64,000 bases of DNA from Polynucleobacter campilacus (GCF_002206625.1 NZ_NGUP01000001.1:124001-188000), one strand, 5' to 3'. Counted from the stretch's first letter, positions 1 to 10,152 are shown. Notes: generated by a model from the letters alone, not told the origin. Translations and numbers: made by a program.

Positions 1-4
1 GCCA

Positions 5-1201
5 GTGCTCGAGCTCGCGCAGCGCATGGAGGAAGAAGGCCACAAGATCATCAAATTAAACATCGGAAACGTAGGGGTTTTCGGTTTTGATCCACCTGAA
101 GAAATTCAGTTGGACATGATTCGTAATTTGAGCAATGCCTCAGCTTATTCTGACTCCAAAGGCATCTTCGCTGCTCGTAAAGCCATCATGCAGTATTGCC
201 AAGAAAAAGGCATTCAAGGAGTGGCATTGGATGATGTTTATACCGGCAACGGTGTTTCTGAACTCATCGTACTTTCAATGAATGCATTGCTCAATGATGG
301 TGATGAAGTATTGGTACCCGCACCTGACTATCCACTTTGGACTGCTGCTGTGAGTTTATCTAGCGGTACACCAGTTCACTATCTTTGTGATGAGTCTCAA
401 GATTGGGCGCCAGACTTAAATGATCTGCGTAAAAAAATTACACCTCGCACTAAGGCGATTGTGGTGATTAATCCAAACAATCCAACAGGCGCGATTTATT
501 CCAAAGAAGTACTGCTCGAGATAACCAAAATCGCGCGCGAACACGGTTTGATTTTGTTTGCTGATGAGATCTACGACAAGATGTTGTATGACGCAGAAAA
601 GCATATCTCCCTGGCATCTTTATCTACTGACGTAGTGACAATCACTTTCAATGGCTTATCTAAAAACTACCGCTCATGCGGCTACCGAGCTGGCTGGATG
701 GTGGTTTCAGGAGACAAAGAGATGGTGCGTGATTACATTGAAGGGCTCAATATGCTTTCTTCAATGCGCTTATGTGCAAACGTGCCAGGGCAGTACGCAA
801 TTCAAACTGCGCTTGGCGGCTATCAAAGTATTAATGATTTAGTAGCTGAGGGTGGTCGCTTAGCGAGGCAACGTGATCTCGCTTGGAAATTGATTACTGA
901 TATCCCGGGTGTGACTTGTGTGAAGCCAAAATCTGCTTTGTATTTATTTCCAAAGTTAGATTCTGAGATGTACCCCATTGAAGATGATCAACAGTTTGTT
1001 GCTGATTTTTTAAAAGAAGAAAAAGTATTATTAGTCCAAGGCTCTGGTTTTAACTGGGGCAAGCCTGATCACTTCCGCGTAGTATTTCTGCCTCACGAAG
1101 ATGTTCTCAAGGAGGCCATTGGTCGTCTTGCGCGCTTTCTAGAGCGTTATCGTAATAAACATGGCCGTAAGGCTTCTGCAGTTGCAGCAAAGGCATCATG
1201 A
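5..1201 (+). CDS. PLP-dependent alanine/aspartate-type aminotransferase (5' end probably truncated by the window edge)
   Basis: Class I aminotransferase motifs: NPNNPTGAIY, ADEIYDKMLYD, FNGLSKNYRSCGYRAGW. Stop overlaps the hom start (ATGA). Confidence 0.9.
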   Translation: MLELAQRMEEEGHKIIKLNIGNVGVFGFDPPEEIQLDMIRNLSNASAYSDSKGIFAARKAIMQYCQEKGIQGVALDDVYTGNGVSELIVLSMNALLNDGDEVLVPAPDYPLWTAAVSLSSGTPVHYLCDESQDWAPDLNDLRKKITPRTKAIVVINPNNPTGAIYSKEVLLEITKIAREHGLILFADEIYDKMLYDAEKHISLASLSTDVVTITFNGLSKNYRSCGYRAGWMVVSGDKEMVRDYIEGLNMLSSMRLCANVPGQYAIQTALGGYQSINDLVAEGGRLARQRDLAWKLITDIPGVTCVKPKSALYLFPKLDSEMYPIEDDQQFVADFLKEEKVLLVQGSGFNWGKPDHFRVVFLPHEDVLKEAIGRLARFLERYRNKHGRKASAVAAKAS

Positions 1202-2508
1202 AACCGATTCAAGTAGGTCTATTAGGTATTGGCACTGTTGGCGGCGGCGTATTTAAAGTGCTCGAGCGCAACCAAGATGAAATTACGCGTCGTGCCGGTC
1301 GCGGTATTCGCATTAATACCGTTGCTGATCTCAATGTAGAGCGTGCTAAAGAGATTGTTAAGGATCGAGCGCAGATTGTTAGTGATGCGCGTGCTGTTAT
1401 CAATAACCCTGAGATTGATATCGTCGTTGAGCTCATTGGTGGCTACGGCATTGCCAAGGACTTAGTTTTAGAAGCGATTGCCGCTGGTAAGCATGTGGTT
1501 ACAGCCAATAAAGCCTTGATCGCGGTTCATGGCAACGAGATTTTTAAAGCAGCCCACACTAAGGGTGTGATGGTGGCGTTTGAAGCCGCAGTTGCTGGTG
1601 GTATTCCAATTATTAAAGCGCTGCGTGAAGGCTTAACCGCGAATCGTATTGAATGGATCGCCGGCATTATTAACGGCACAACCAACTTCATTTTATCGGA
1701 GATGCGCGACAAAGGATTAGACTTTAATACTGTCCTTAAAGAGGCGCAACGCTTAGGCTACGCCGAAGCAGATCCTACATTTGATATTGAAGGTGTTGAT
1801 GCTGCTCATAAGGCAACGATCATGAGCGCGATTGCCTTTGGTATCCCGATGCAATTTGATAAAGCCTATGTAGAGGGCATTACCAAGTTAGCTGCAATCG
1901 ATATTCGCTATGCCGAGCAATTGGGTTACCGCATCAAGTTGTTAGGTATTGCGAAGAAGACGTCAGCAGGCGTTGAGTTGCGTGTACACCCAACTTTAAT
2001 CCCAACGAAGCGTTTGATTGCTAACGTCGAAGGCGCGATGAATGCTGTGCAAGTTTTCGGTGATGCAGTAGGCACTACTTTGTATTACGGCAAAGGCGCT
2101 GGTTCTGAGCCAACTGCATCGGCAGTGATTGCTGATTTAGTGGATATCACACGTCTCTTAAGTGCTGATCCTGAGCATCGCGTTCCGTATCTAGCCTTCC
2201 AGCCAGATGCAGTGCAAAACACACCGGTCTTACCGATTGGTGAAATTACAACTAGCTACTATTTGCGTATGCGGGTGGCTGACCAAGCTGGCGTGCTGGC
2301 AGAAATCACCAAGATTTTAGCCTCCCATAACATCTCTATCGATGCACTTTTGCAAAAAGAGGCTGACGAGGGTGAGAGTCAAACAGATTTAGTGACTTTA
2401 ACTCACGAGACTAAAGAGAAAAGCATGCTTGCTGCTATTAAAGAAATCCAGCACCTCAAGACAGTTGATGGCGAAGTGGTGAAGATTCGTTTAGAAAATC
2501 TGTCTTAA
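1198..2508 (+). CDS. hom: Homoserine dehydrogenase
   Basis: GLLGIGTVGGGVF Rossmann motif, GIINGTTNFIL, C-terminal ACT domain; directly upstream of thrC. Confidence 0.97.
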   Translation: MKPIQVGLLGIGTVGGGVFKVLERNQDEITRRAGRGIRINTVADLNVERAKEIVKDRAQIVSDARAVINNPEIDIVVELIGGYGIAKDLVLEAIAAGKHVVTANKALIAVHGNEIFKAAHTKGVMVAFEAAVAGGIPIIKALREGLTANRIEWIAGIINGTTNFILSEMRDKGLDFNTVLKEAQRLGYAEADPTFDIEGVDAAHKATIMSAIAFGIPMQFDKAYVEGITKLAAIDIRYAEQLGYRIKLLGIAKKTSAGVELRVHPTLIPTKRLIANVEGAMNAVQVFGDAVGTTLYYGKGAGSEPTASAVIADLVDITRLLSADPEHRVPYLAFQPDAVQNTPVLPIGEITTSYYLRMRVADQAGVLAEITKILASHNISIDALLQKEADEGESQTDLVTLTHETKEKSMLAAIKEIQHLKTVDGEVVKIRLENLS

Positions 2509-2516
2509 TTAAATTC

Positions 2517-3959
2517 ATGCGTTACCAATCTACTCGTGGCAATAGTCCACAACAATCCTTCTTAGAAATTCTCTTGGGTGGATTGGCGCCAGATGGCGGT
2601 TTGTACTTGCCAACGCAGTATCCACAAGTCACTCCTGCACAGTTAGATTCTTGGCGCGGCCTGTCTTATGCAGATCTTGCTTACGAAGTCTTGAGTCTGT
2701 ATTGCGACGACATTCCGCAGGCAGACTTGCGTGCAATCTTACGCAAGACCTATACTGAACAGGTCTATTGCAATGGTCGCCCACAAGATAATGCCAAAGA
2801 CATTACGCCAATACATTGGTTGGGTGAAGAGCATGGAACTCGTATTGGGCTCTTAAGTCTTTCGAATGGTCCAACCTTGGCTTTCAAAGATATGGCTATG
2901 CAATTATTGGGCAATCTTTTTGAGTACACCCTCAAGAAAAAAGGGCAGCAGCTCAATATCTTAGGCGCTACTTCTGGTGATACTGGTAGCGCCGCTGAAT
3001 ACGCGATGCGCGGCAAAGAGGGGGTGAAAGTATTTATGCTCTCACCGCGCGGTAAGATGAGCTCCTTCCAATCTGCACAGATGTATTCCTTGCAAGATCC
3101 GAATATTTTCAACTTAGCAGTAGCTGGTGTCTTTGATGATTGCCAAGATATTGTGAAGGCAGTGAGTAATGACCATGCCTTTAAGGCCAACAATAAAATT
3201 GGTACTGTGAACTCGATTAACTGGGGTAGGGTAGTCGCTCAAGTTGTGTATTACTTCCAAGGTTATCTCTTGGCTACTAAGTCGAGTAATGAGAAAGTGT
3301 CATTTACCGTCCCCTCAGGAAATTTTGGTAACGTTTGCGCCGGTCATATTGCTCGCATGATGGGTTTACCCATTGAGCACCTGATTGTTGCAACTAATGA
3401 GAATAATGTGCTCGATGAGTTTTTCCGCACCGGCATCTATCGTGCACGTAAGTCTGCAGAGACCCTTCATACCTCGAGCCCATCCATGGATATCTCCAAG
3501 GCAAGTAACTTTGAACGCTTTGTATTTGACTTTATGGGTCAAGACGGTAAGGCTACTGCAGGAATGTTTAAGCAAGTCGACGAGGCTGGCGGCTTTGATA
3601 TTTCTAAAGACATAGTCTTTAAGGAACTTGGAAAATATGGATTTCAATCTGGTCGCAGTACCCACCAGAATCGTCTAGATACTATTCGTAATATTGATCA
3701 GCAATATGGCGTGATGATCGATACGCATACTGCTGATGGTGTGAAGGTAGCGCGTGAACATTTACAACTGGGTATCCCAATGCTGGTACTTGAGACCGCG
3801 CTTCCAATTAAGTTTGAAGAAACGATTCAGGAGGCTTTGGGTCGTCCAGCAGAGTGCCCACCTGCATTTAAAGATATCAAATCTAAACCTCAGCGCGTAG
3901 AGAATATTGATGCCGATGTAGGTCAGGTCAAAGCATTCATCACCACGCATCTTATTTAA
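2517..3959 (+). CDS. thrC: Threonine synthase
   Basis: NGPTLAFKDMAMQ PLP-lysine region, GATSGDTGSAA, PSGNFGN. Confidence 0.97.
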   Translation: MRYQSTRGNSPQQSFLEILLGGLAPDGGLYLPTQYPQVTPAQLDSWRGLSYADLAYEVLSLYCDDIPQADLRAILRKTYTEQVYCNGRPQDNAKDITPIHWLGEEHGTRIGLLSLSNGPTLAFKDMAMQLLGNLFEYTLKKKGQQLNILGATSGDTGSAAEYAMRGKEGVKVFMLSPRGKMSSFQSAQMYSLQDPNIFNLAVAGVFDDCQDIVKAVSNDHAFKANNKIGTVNSINWGRVVAQVVYYFQGYLLATKSSNEKVSFTVPSGNFGNVCAGHIARMMGLPIEHLIVATNENNVLDEFFRTGIYRARKSAETLHTSSPSMDISKASNFERFVFDFMGQDGKATAGMFKQVDEAGGFDISKDIVFKELGKYGFQSGRSTHQNRLDTIRNIDQQYGVMIDTHTADGVKVAREHLQLGIPMLVLETALPIKFEETIQEALGRPAECPPAFKDIKSKPQRVENIDADVGQVKAFITTHLI

Positions 3960-3979
3960 AACACCACAATCAATTATCT

Positions 3980-5221
3980 ATGACTAAGCCTCCAATGTTG
4001 ACAGCGCAGCAGGCCTTGGATCATTTACTTTCTCACGCCAAGCCAGTTGCTGATAATGAAAGTGTTCCGATGCAAGCAAGCTTAGGTCGTGTGCTTGCTG
4101 AAAACGTCAGTAGCCTAGTAGATGTACCGCCACTCGATAACACCTCGATGGATGGCTACGCCGTACGTACTGCTGATATCCAAAAACCTGGCAGCATTTT
4201 GAAGATTGCGCAACGGATTCCGGCAGGTTCGGTTGGCACAGAGCTCCAAGTAGGAACGGCTGCCCGTATTTTTACTGGCGCACCGGTTCCTTTAGGTGCT
4301 GATGCGGTAGTTATGCAAGAGGATTGCGTCATCCCCGAAGGTTCAACGGATCAAGTCCAGGTTAATGTAGTACCAATAGCAGGCCAATGGATTCGTCGTA
4401 GCGGCGAGGACTTAACAACAGGTAAAACAGCGCTGACTACAGGCACTTTCTTGCGCCCACAAGAGTTAGGTGTTGCAGCCTCTGCTGGCGTAACCCACCT
4501 AAACGTAAAACGCAGAGTCAAAGTTGCTGCATTCTTTACTGGTGATGAGCTATCCCTTCCTGGTGAACCACTTAAACCCGGTGGCATCTATAACTCCAAC
4601 CGCGATACTTTATTGGCTTGCCTCAAATCACTCGGATGCGATGCAACAGATTTAGGAATTGTTCCTGATCGTTTAGACGCAACTAAAGCGGCGTTACGCA
4701 AAGCCAGCAAAGATCATGATCTCATCATTACGTCTGGTGGCGTATCGGTCGGCGAAGAAGATCACATCAAACCCGCTGTAACTGCCGAAGGAAGATTAGA
4801 TCTTTGGCAAATTGCGATTAAGCCTGGTAAGCCTCTAGCATTTGGAGCGGTTCGTAAATCAGATGAGCCAAAAGATGGTGAAGCTTGGTTTATTGGTTTG
4901 CCTGGTAACCCTGTTTCGAGCTTTGTAACCTTTTTATTATTTGTAAGACCGTTCATTTTGAAGTTACAGGGCCGCGAAGCTAAACAAATGCAATCTTATT
5001 TGATGCGCGCTGACTTTGATTGGCTAAAAGCCGATCGCCGCAATGAGTTCTTGCGCGTCAAACTCAATAATAACGGCGGCTTAGATTTATTCCCTAATCA
5101 AAGCTCCGGAGTGCTCACTAGCGCCTCTTGGGGTGACGGCCTTATAGATTGCCCACCAAACCAGCCAATTAAAGCTGGTGATCTAGTGAAGTACATCCCA
5201 TTTGATGCGCTCCTCAAATAA
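3980..5221 (+). CDS. moeA: Molybdopterin molybdotransferase
   Basis: DNTSMDGYAVR, FTGDEL, TSGGVSVGEEDHIK, GLPGNPVS motifs. Confidence 0.96.
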   Translation: MTKPPMLTAQQALDHLLSHAKPVADNESVPMQASLGRVLAENVSSLVDVPPLDNTSMDGYAVRTADIQKPGSILKIAQRIPAGSVGTELQVGTAARIFTGAPVPLGADAVVMQEDCVIPEGSTDQVQVNVVPIAGQWIRRSGEDLTTGKTALTTGTFLRPQELGVAASAGVTHLNVKRRVKVAAFFTGDELSLPGEPLKPGGIYNSNRDTLLACLKSLGCDATDLGIVPDRLDATKAALRKASKDHDLIITSGGVSVGEEDHIKPAVTAEGRLDLWQIAIKPGKPLAFGAVRKSDEPKDGEAWFIGLPGNPVSSFVTFLLFVRPFILKLQGREAKQMQSYLMRADFDWLKADRRNEFLRVKLNNNGGLDLFPNQSSGVLTSASWGDGLIDCPPNQPIKAGDLVKYIPFDALLK

Positions 5222-5239
5222 TCGGATTACGATTACCCC

Positions 5240-5497
5240 ATGAAACTTGAATTACGATTTTTTGCCTCTTTGCGTGAAGCCCTTGGTGTTTCGCAAGAAA
5301 GCATCACTATTCCAGATAGCGTCAAAACGATTGCGGATCTCAGAGCTCATTTAATAGAGCGCGGCAATCCATGGGCCGACGTATTGGCGGAGGACAAGGT
5401 CTTGCGCTGCGCTCTGAATCAGGTCATGGTTGATGCAAATACCCCGCTACAAGAAAAGGCTGAGATCGCTTTCTTTCCGCCAGTGACCGGGGGTTAA
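5240..5497 (+). CDS. moaD: Molybdopterin synthase sulfur carrier subunit
   Basis: 85 aa ubiquitin-like protein with C-terminal PPVTGG; between moeA and moaE. Confidence 0.95.
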   Translation: MKLELRFFASLREALGVSQESITIPDSVKTIADLRAHLIERGNPWADVLAEDKVLRCALNQVMVDANTPLQEKAEIAFFPPVTGG

Positions 5498-5498
5498 T

Positions 5499-5960
5499 AT
5501 GCCAAGTCCAATCCGCGTCCAAGAAAAAGATTTCGACATTAGTGCTGAAATAGCGCTACTTCGCAAAGGCGATCCTAGGGTTGGCGCAGTGGTGAGTTTC
5601 TTGGGCACTGTGCGCGATATGAACGACGGTAGCCAGGTAAAGGGAATGACGCTAGAGCATTACCCCGGCATGACCGAAAAAGCATTGCAAGAAATTTTGG
5701 ATCAAGCCAAGATACGTTGGGATATCTATCAGACCCTAGTGATCCATAGAGTTGGTCCTCTACTGCCTGAAGATCAAATTGTCCTAGTAGTAGTTACCAG
5801 CGCGCATAGGGGCGAAGCATTTGCAGCTTGTGAATTCATCATGGACTATCTAAAGACAGCGGCTCCATTCTGGAAAAAAGAAGACACTCCACAGGGTGCT
5901 CGCTGGGTTGATGCCCGTGTGACCGATGATGTTGCAATGGCGCGTTGGAAAAAATGCTAG
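5499..5960 (+). CDS. moaE: Molybdopterin synthase catalytic subunit
   Basis: GAVVSFLGTVRD, LEHYPGMTEKAL, HRVGPLLPED, SAHRGEAF, PFWKKE motifs. Confidence 0.96.
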   Translation: MPSPIRVQEKDFDISAEIALLRKGDPRVGAVVSFLGTVRDMNDGSQVKGMTLEHYPGMTEKALQEILDQAKIRWDIYQTLVIHRVGPLLPEDQIVLVVVTSAHRGEAFAACEFIMDYLKTAAPFWKKEDTPQGARWVDARVTDDVAMARWKKC

Positions 5961-5999
5961 ATTACTGATTAAGAGCTTCTAAAGCTGCTTCATCATTAA

Positions 6000-6992
6000 T
6001 CATTCTGCTTTAATTCCCGCTGACTTAATGATTTTGCCAAAGTAGTCAGAATCTCGATTAATAGTATTTGAAAGCTCTGAGGGGCTACCTCCCATCACAA
6101 TCATGCCTTGTTGCTTTAGTTGATCAACTAAGGCTGGATTTGAGAATGCCTTTTGTAAGGCTCCATTTAATTTTTGAATAATTGGCTTTGGGGTGCCGGC
6201 TGGAGCAAATAGAGCTAGCCAATTGGTGCTCTGAAAGCCGGGTAGAGATTCAGCGATAGCGGGAACTTCCGGTAGAAGAGGGGAGCGCTTAGGCCCACCA
6301 TTACCAAGTGCGCGAACTTTGCCCGATTTAATAAATGGAAGAGCAGTAGAAACGCTAATCAAAAACATCTGAACTTCATTAGTGCTCGTAGCCATAATCC
6401 CTGGGCTGCCACCCTTATAGGGGATATGAACGATATTGGTGCCAGTTTTATCTTTAAAGATTTCCATTGCTAGATGTTGTGGCGATCCAATGCCAGTTGA
6501 GGCATAGTTCAGTACGCCTGGTCGTGATTTTGCTAGTGCGATGAGGTCATTAATACTATTGGCTTGCAGAGATGGATTCACCACTAAGATGTTGTCTAAT
6601 GACACACCAATAATCACGGGCTCTAAATCCTTCTTTAGGTCGAAAGGTACTTTGTCGTAAAGGAGTGGGTTGGTTGCAATAGATGCTTGGTCGACAAGAA
6701 TGGTGTATCCATCCGGGACAGCTTTAGCAACTAGTGCCCCAGCTACCATTCCTGCGGCACCAACGACGTTATCAACGATAACGGTTTGCCCAATCTCTTT
6801 ACTTAGTTCTTGGGCTGTTAATCTGGCGAAGATGTCTGTTCCACCACCTGCTGCATAGGGAACAACAAATCGAATTGTTCTATTCGGGTAGTTTGCTGAT
6901 GTTTGCGCATGAGATGTGAGGCAGCTTACTAGTGCGGCAAGCGTCACGATCATGCGCGCTAGCGGCAGAATTAAATTATTTGGTTTGTCCAT
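6000..6992 (-). CDS. Bug/TctC family tripartite tricarboxylate transporter substrate-binding protein
   Basis: N-terminal signal peptide; YPNRTIRFVVPYAAGGGTDIFAR, PDGYT, HIPYKGG, WLALFAPAGTP motifs. Confidence 0.93.
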   Translation of the reverse strand: MDKPNNLILPLARMIVTLAALVSCLTSHAQTSANYPNRTIRFVVPYAAGGGTDIFARLTAQELSKEIGQTVIVDNVVGAAGMVAGALVAKAVPDGYTILVDQASIATNPLLYDKVPFDLKKDLEPVIIGVSLDNILVVNPSLQANSINDLIALAKSRPGVLNYASTGIGSPQHLAMEIFKDKTGTNIVHIPYKGGSPGIMATSTNEVQMFLISVSTALPFIKSGKVRALGNGGPKRSPLLPEVPAIAESLPGFQSTNWLALFAPAGTPKPIIQKLNGALQKAFSNPALVDQLKQQGMIVMGGSPSELSNTINRDSDYFGKIIKSAGIKAE

Positions 6993-7003
6993 AATGCTAT
7001 CTA

Positions 7004-7966
7004 TTAATCTAATTTAATATTCAGTTGATTGAGGATTGGACCCCACTTCACATAATCCTGACGCATTATTTTTTCTGTTTCTTCAGGAGTTGTCCCAAGA
7101 ATTTCGAATCCCTGCTTGGAGTAAGCCTCGCGAAGTGCAGGCTCTTTAAGAGATTCAATCGTTGCCTTGTAGATTGCTGAAATAGTCTGCGGGGGAGTGC
7201 CTTTGGGCGCCATTAAGACAAATCGTAGTCCAGCACGAACCCCCGGGAGTCCTGCCTCACTCATGGTGGGAATATTGTCAGCGGAGTTAGCGCGTTTTTC
7301 TGTCATCACAGCATATGGCTTCAAGTTGCCTTGATTGATATGGCTAATCACTGCGCCAAGAGTAAACATACCAACTTGTGCATGCCCGGCCAGAACATCC
7401 TGAAGAGCGGGCCCACCACCTTTATAAACAGGCTGCGCTGCAGTTACTCCAGCTTGCTTGGCAAATAATTCGAACGCAAGATGATGCGGCGTTCCAAGAC
7501 CAGGATTTGCAAATGAAAATTTATTATCTTCAACCTTGGCAAAGGCTATTAATTCCTTAAGATTATTTGGGGGTAATGATTTATTTGATGCTAGAACCAG
7601 TGGAGTCTCTGCAATAAACGTGATTGGTATAAGGTCTTTGAAAACGTCATAGTTTAATTTTGAGTATAAGTAAGGGTAGATAGCGATGCCATCAGTATTA
7701 ATGAGAAGTATGCTGCCATCTGCTGCTGAGCGTGCTACAAATTCGGTACCAATATTGCTAGCTGCCCCAGGTTTATTCTCGATGACTATAGTTCTATCCA
7801 ACTTATTTTTTAGTTGATCTGAGAGTGGGCGTGCCAGACTATCTGCCCCTCCCCCTGGGGAGAAGGGGACTATTAGACGAATTGTTTTATTTGGAATTTG
7901 TGCATTACTTGGCGTAGACCATAAAAATAACGTTGAAAGTGCAACGCCGAAAAATTTACCAAGCAT
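7004..7966 (-). CDS. Bug/TctC family substrate-binding protein
   Basis: Signal peptide; IRLIVPFSPGGGADSLARPL, PVYKGGGPALQDVLAG, APKGTP. Confidence 0.93.
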   Translation of the reverse strand: MLGKFFGVALSTLFLWSTPSNAQIPNKTIRLIVPFSPGGGADSLARPLSDQLKNKLDRTIVIENKPGAASNIGTEFVARSAADGSILLINTDGIAIYPYLYSKLNYDVFKDLIPITFIAETPLVLASNKSLPPNNLKELIAFAKVEDNKFSFANPGLGTPHHLAFELFAKQAGVTAAQPVYKGGGPALQDVLAGHAQVGMFTLGAVISHINQGNLKPYAVMTEKRANSADNIPTMSEAGLPGVRAGLRFVLMAPKGTPPQTISAIYKATIESLKEPALREAYSKQGFEILGTTPEETEKIMRQDYVKWGPILNQLNIKLD

Positions 7967-7987
7967 GGGAAGGATTCCGTTGAATGA

Positions 7988-8743
7988 CTAGTGTGGATTT
8001 ACTTTGAGGTCTACATTAAAGCGTGATTTAAATGCAGATTTAAGTTGATCAAACACGACTCCGACGCGAATCACTGAAAAATCAGAAAAATCAATAATGG
8101 TGCTCGAACGGCCTAAATTATTATGGTACTTAGATAATCCATAGTCCACGATTAAATCTACAGCGTTGAGTACCTCTGGTTCAATATCCTCAACTCGGTA
8201 TTTACTACCCATCAAAGACGTATTTGCTGACGAACCAAAGACTGGTGTCCCAGCCTCCCATGATTGCCGGGCGATTTCATTATGAAGATCTCCGGCGTTG
8301 AGAAGCATATCAATGGTATTGGCTTTACTGGAATTTTGTATTACGAAAGGATCTACATCCTTAAAGAATGAATGATCTTTCTTGAAAGGCGCAACCACTG
8401 AGAAAGGTAATTTCTCTTGGTCAATGATTTCGCGAATCATAGCCCGTTTTTCGTCAGGCAGAATGTGAATTTCATTGCTAAATTGCCAGTTTGAAAAGAG
8501 CCCGCTTGGCTTCTCATAACTCCTCTTTTTGGCTGCAAATATCCGTTTAATTGCATTTTCTTTACTTCCTATAACTGCATATGCAACATCAAGAGGAAGA
8601 ATTGCAACGCCACCACCATAAACAAGATCTAATATTTGTTTAACGTCATTCTGAATTTGTTCTTTTGGAACAGCATCCGCTGTATTGGCAATGGGGTGTG
8701 CAGACTTGAGAATTTGTGCCATAGTACTTCCTTGTGTAAACAT
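7988..8743 (-). CDS. Sua5/YciO/YrdC/YwlC family protein (divergent; likely start at internal ATG 8722)
   Basis: YGGGVAILPLDVAYAVIGS, AAKKRSYEKPSGLFSN, PVFGSSANTSLMG, LGRSSTIIDF resemble the YrdC domain. Confidence 0.8.
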   Translation of the reverse strand: MFTQGSTMAQILKSAHPIANTADAVPKEQIQNDVKQILDLVYGGGVAILPLDVAYAVIGSKENAIKRIFAAKKRSYEKPSGLFSNWQFSNEIHILPDEKRAMIREIIDQEKLPFSVVAPFKKDHSFFKDVDPFVIQNSSKANTIDMLLNAGDLHNEIARQSWEAGTPVFGSSANTSLMGSKYRVEDIEPEVLNAVDLIVDYGLSKYHNNLGRSSTIIDFSDFSVIRVGVVFDQLKSAFKSRFNVDLKVNPH

Positions 8744-8869
8744 CTGAAAACGATGTTATTTTTTATGTTGTATAACCTGATTAATATACATTTAAATGTA
8801 AACCATATGATGAGTATTTACCCGATGAGGTAATGGTTCATTCAAGAGAAGTCAACAAAGGAAACGTAT

Positions 8870-9854
8870 ATGTTTAGATTCTTCATAGCTTTTTTGATGG
8901 TCACTTTCTCGATCGCGGCCGGCGCTCAAAATAGCGCAGATCAATATCCCAATAAGCCAATCAAGGCAATCATCCCCTTTGGACCCGGAAGCAGCGCAGA
9001 TGTACTGGCAAGAATTTTTTCTGACAGATTAAGCCAGCGATTAAAGCAACCTTTAATTATTGAAAATCGTGTTGGAGCAGGCGGAACCATTGGCGTTTCT
9101 TATGTTACCAAGGCACCTGCCGATGGATATACGATTCTCATTACGACTTCATCACCCTTAACTATCAATCCTATAGCTGATAAAAATGTTTCTTATAAAG
9201 TTGAAAGTGAATTAACGCCTGTGGCAGTCTTAAATAGCATTGGCCTAATGCTGGTGAGTAGTCCAAGTTTGCCACCGAAGACGCTGCCAGAGTTAATTGC
9301 ATACCTGAAAAAAAAATCCAGGGAAGTATAGTTATGGCACGAATGGCAATGGTAGCTACTCCCATATGTGTATGGAACTCTTTAAGAAAGAGTTGGGTCT
9401 AGATTTAGTGCATGTGCCATACAAGGCGGCGACACAGGCTGAAACAGATGTCATTGGAGGGCAAGTGACTTTAATGTTTGATGCTGTGACAACTGGCGGA
9501 GAGCTGGTTAAGTCTGGAAGACTAAAGTCGTTTGGGATTAGCTCTCGAGCCCCAGATCCTCTATCTCCAGCTCAAAAGCCACTTGCATCACAGGGAATTG
9601 CAGAGCTAAGGAATTTTGATGTCACTGCTTTTACAGGAGTTCTAGTTCCTGCTGGTACACCTGCAGCTATAGTCAATACTCTTAAAAATGCGTTTATTGA
9701 TATTCTTAGTGACCCACAATTTCGTGTTGAAATTGCTCAGCGGGGCATACCCTTATCGGAACCCTCTGCAGCGTTGCAGATGGATAAACTTTTGGCGGAC
9801 GATAAGATTAAATGGGGTGCGCTGGTAAGGTCTGCAAATATTACTCTTGATTAA
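8870..9854 (+). pseudogene. Bug/TctC family substrate-binding protein split by a frameshift (ORFs 8870..9331 and 9366..9854)
   Basis: ORF1 carries the Bug N-terminal half and ORF2 the C-terminal half. Dropping one A from the A9 run at 9308-9316 joins them as ...AYLKKNPGKYSYGTNGNGSYSHMCMELFKKELG... Confidence 0.85.
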
Positions 9855-10089
9855 TAAAAAACCCTAGCTTCTGAGATCTAGGCAATTGCTTTAACTTTGC
9901 CTCGGCTTTGGACGCCTCTGATCGATCGGGGTGCTCTTGAGTCGCTAAAAGGACAACTGGTCTACGAGATCTTGTATAGCGTGCACCTTGCCCTAAATTA
10001 TGGGCTTCCAGACGATGTTCTAGGCGGTTAGTGATGCCGGCATAGTAAGTGCCATCAGCACATTCGAGAAGGTAAACAAGCCAGGTCAA
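9841..10089 (-). CDS. GIY-YIG nuclease family protein
   Basis: WLVYLLECADGTYYAGITNRLEHRLEAHN...GARYTRSRRPVVLL is the GIY-YIG fold signature; 82 aa UPF0213-like. Confidence 0.93.
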   Translation of the reverse strand: MTWLVYLLECADGTYYAGITNRLEHRLEAHNLGQGARYTRSRRPVVLLATQEHPDRSEASKAEAKLKQLPRSQKLGFFINQE

Positions 10090-10124
10090 AATAAGATAAA
10101 TGAGGGATAAAAGTGGGTTATAGG

Positions 10125-10152
10125 CTTGAAATTATCGTGAATGTCCTTATAT
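10125..10152 (+). promoter_or_regulatory. Candidate sigma32 (heat-shock) promoter of clpB
   Basis: CTTGAA (10125-10130), 14-nt spacer, CCTTATAT (10145-10152), about 30 nt upstream of the clpB ATG. Confidence 0.6.

Noticed and set aside
2765-3193. 142-aa antisense ORF within thrC (and similar antisense ORFs in hom, clpB, uvrB, suyB, suyZ)
   Set aside because: Low-complexity translations opposite strongly conserved genes; explained as mirror ORFs from codon bias.
5966-6002. TGATTAA...TTAATCA repeat between convergent moaE and the Bug gene
   Set aside because: AT-rich 7-bp arms with a 23-nt spacer and no T-run; plausible by chance.
8870-9854. Two independent short Bug-related genes
   Set aside because: The halves are complementary and join after removal of one A from the A9 tract; they are one disrupted gene.
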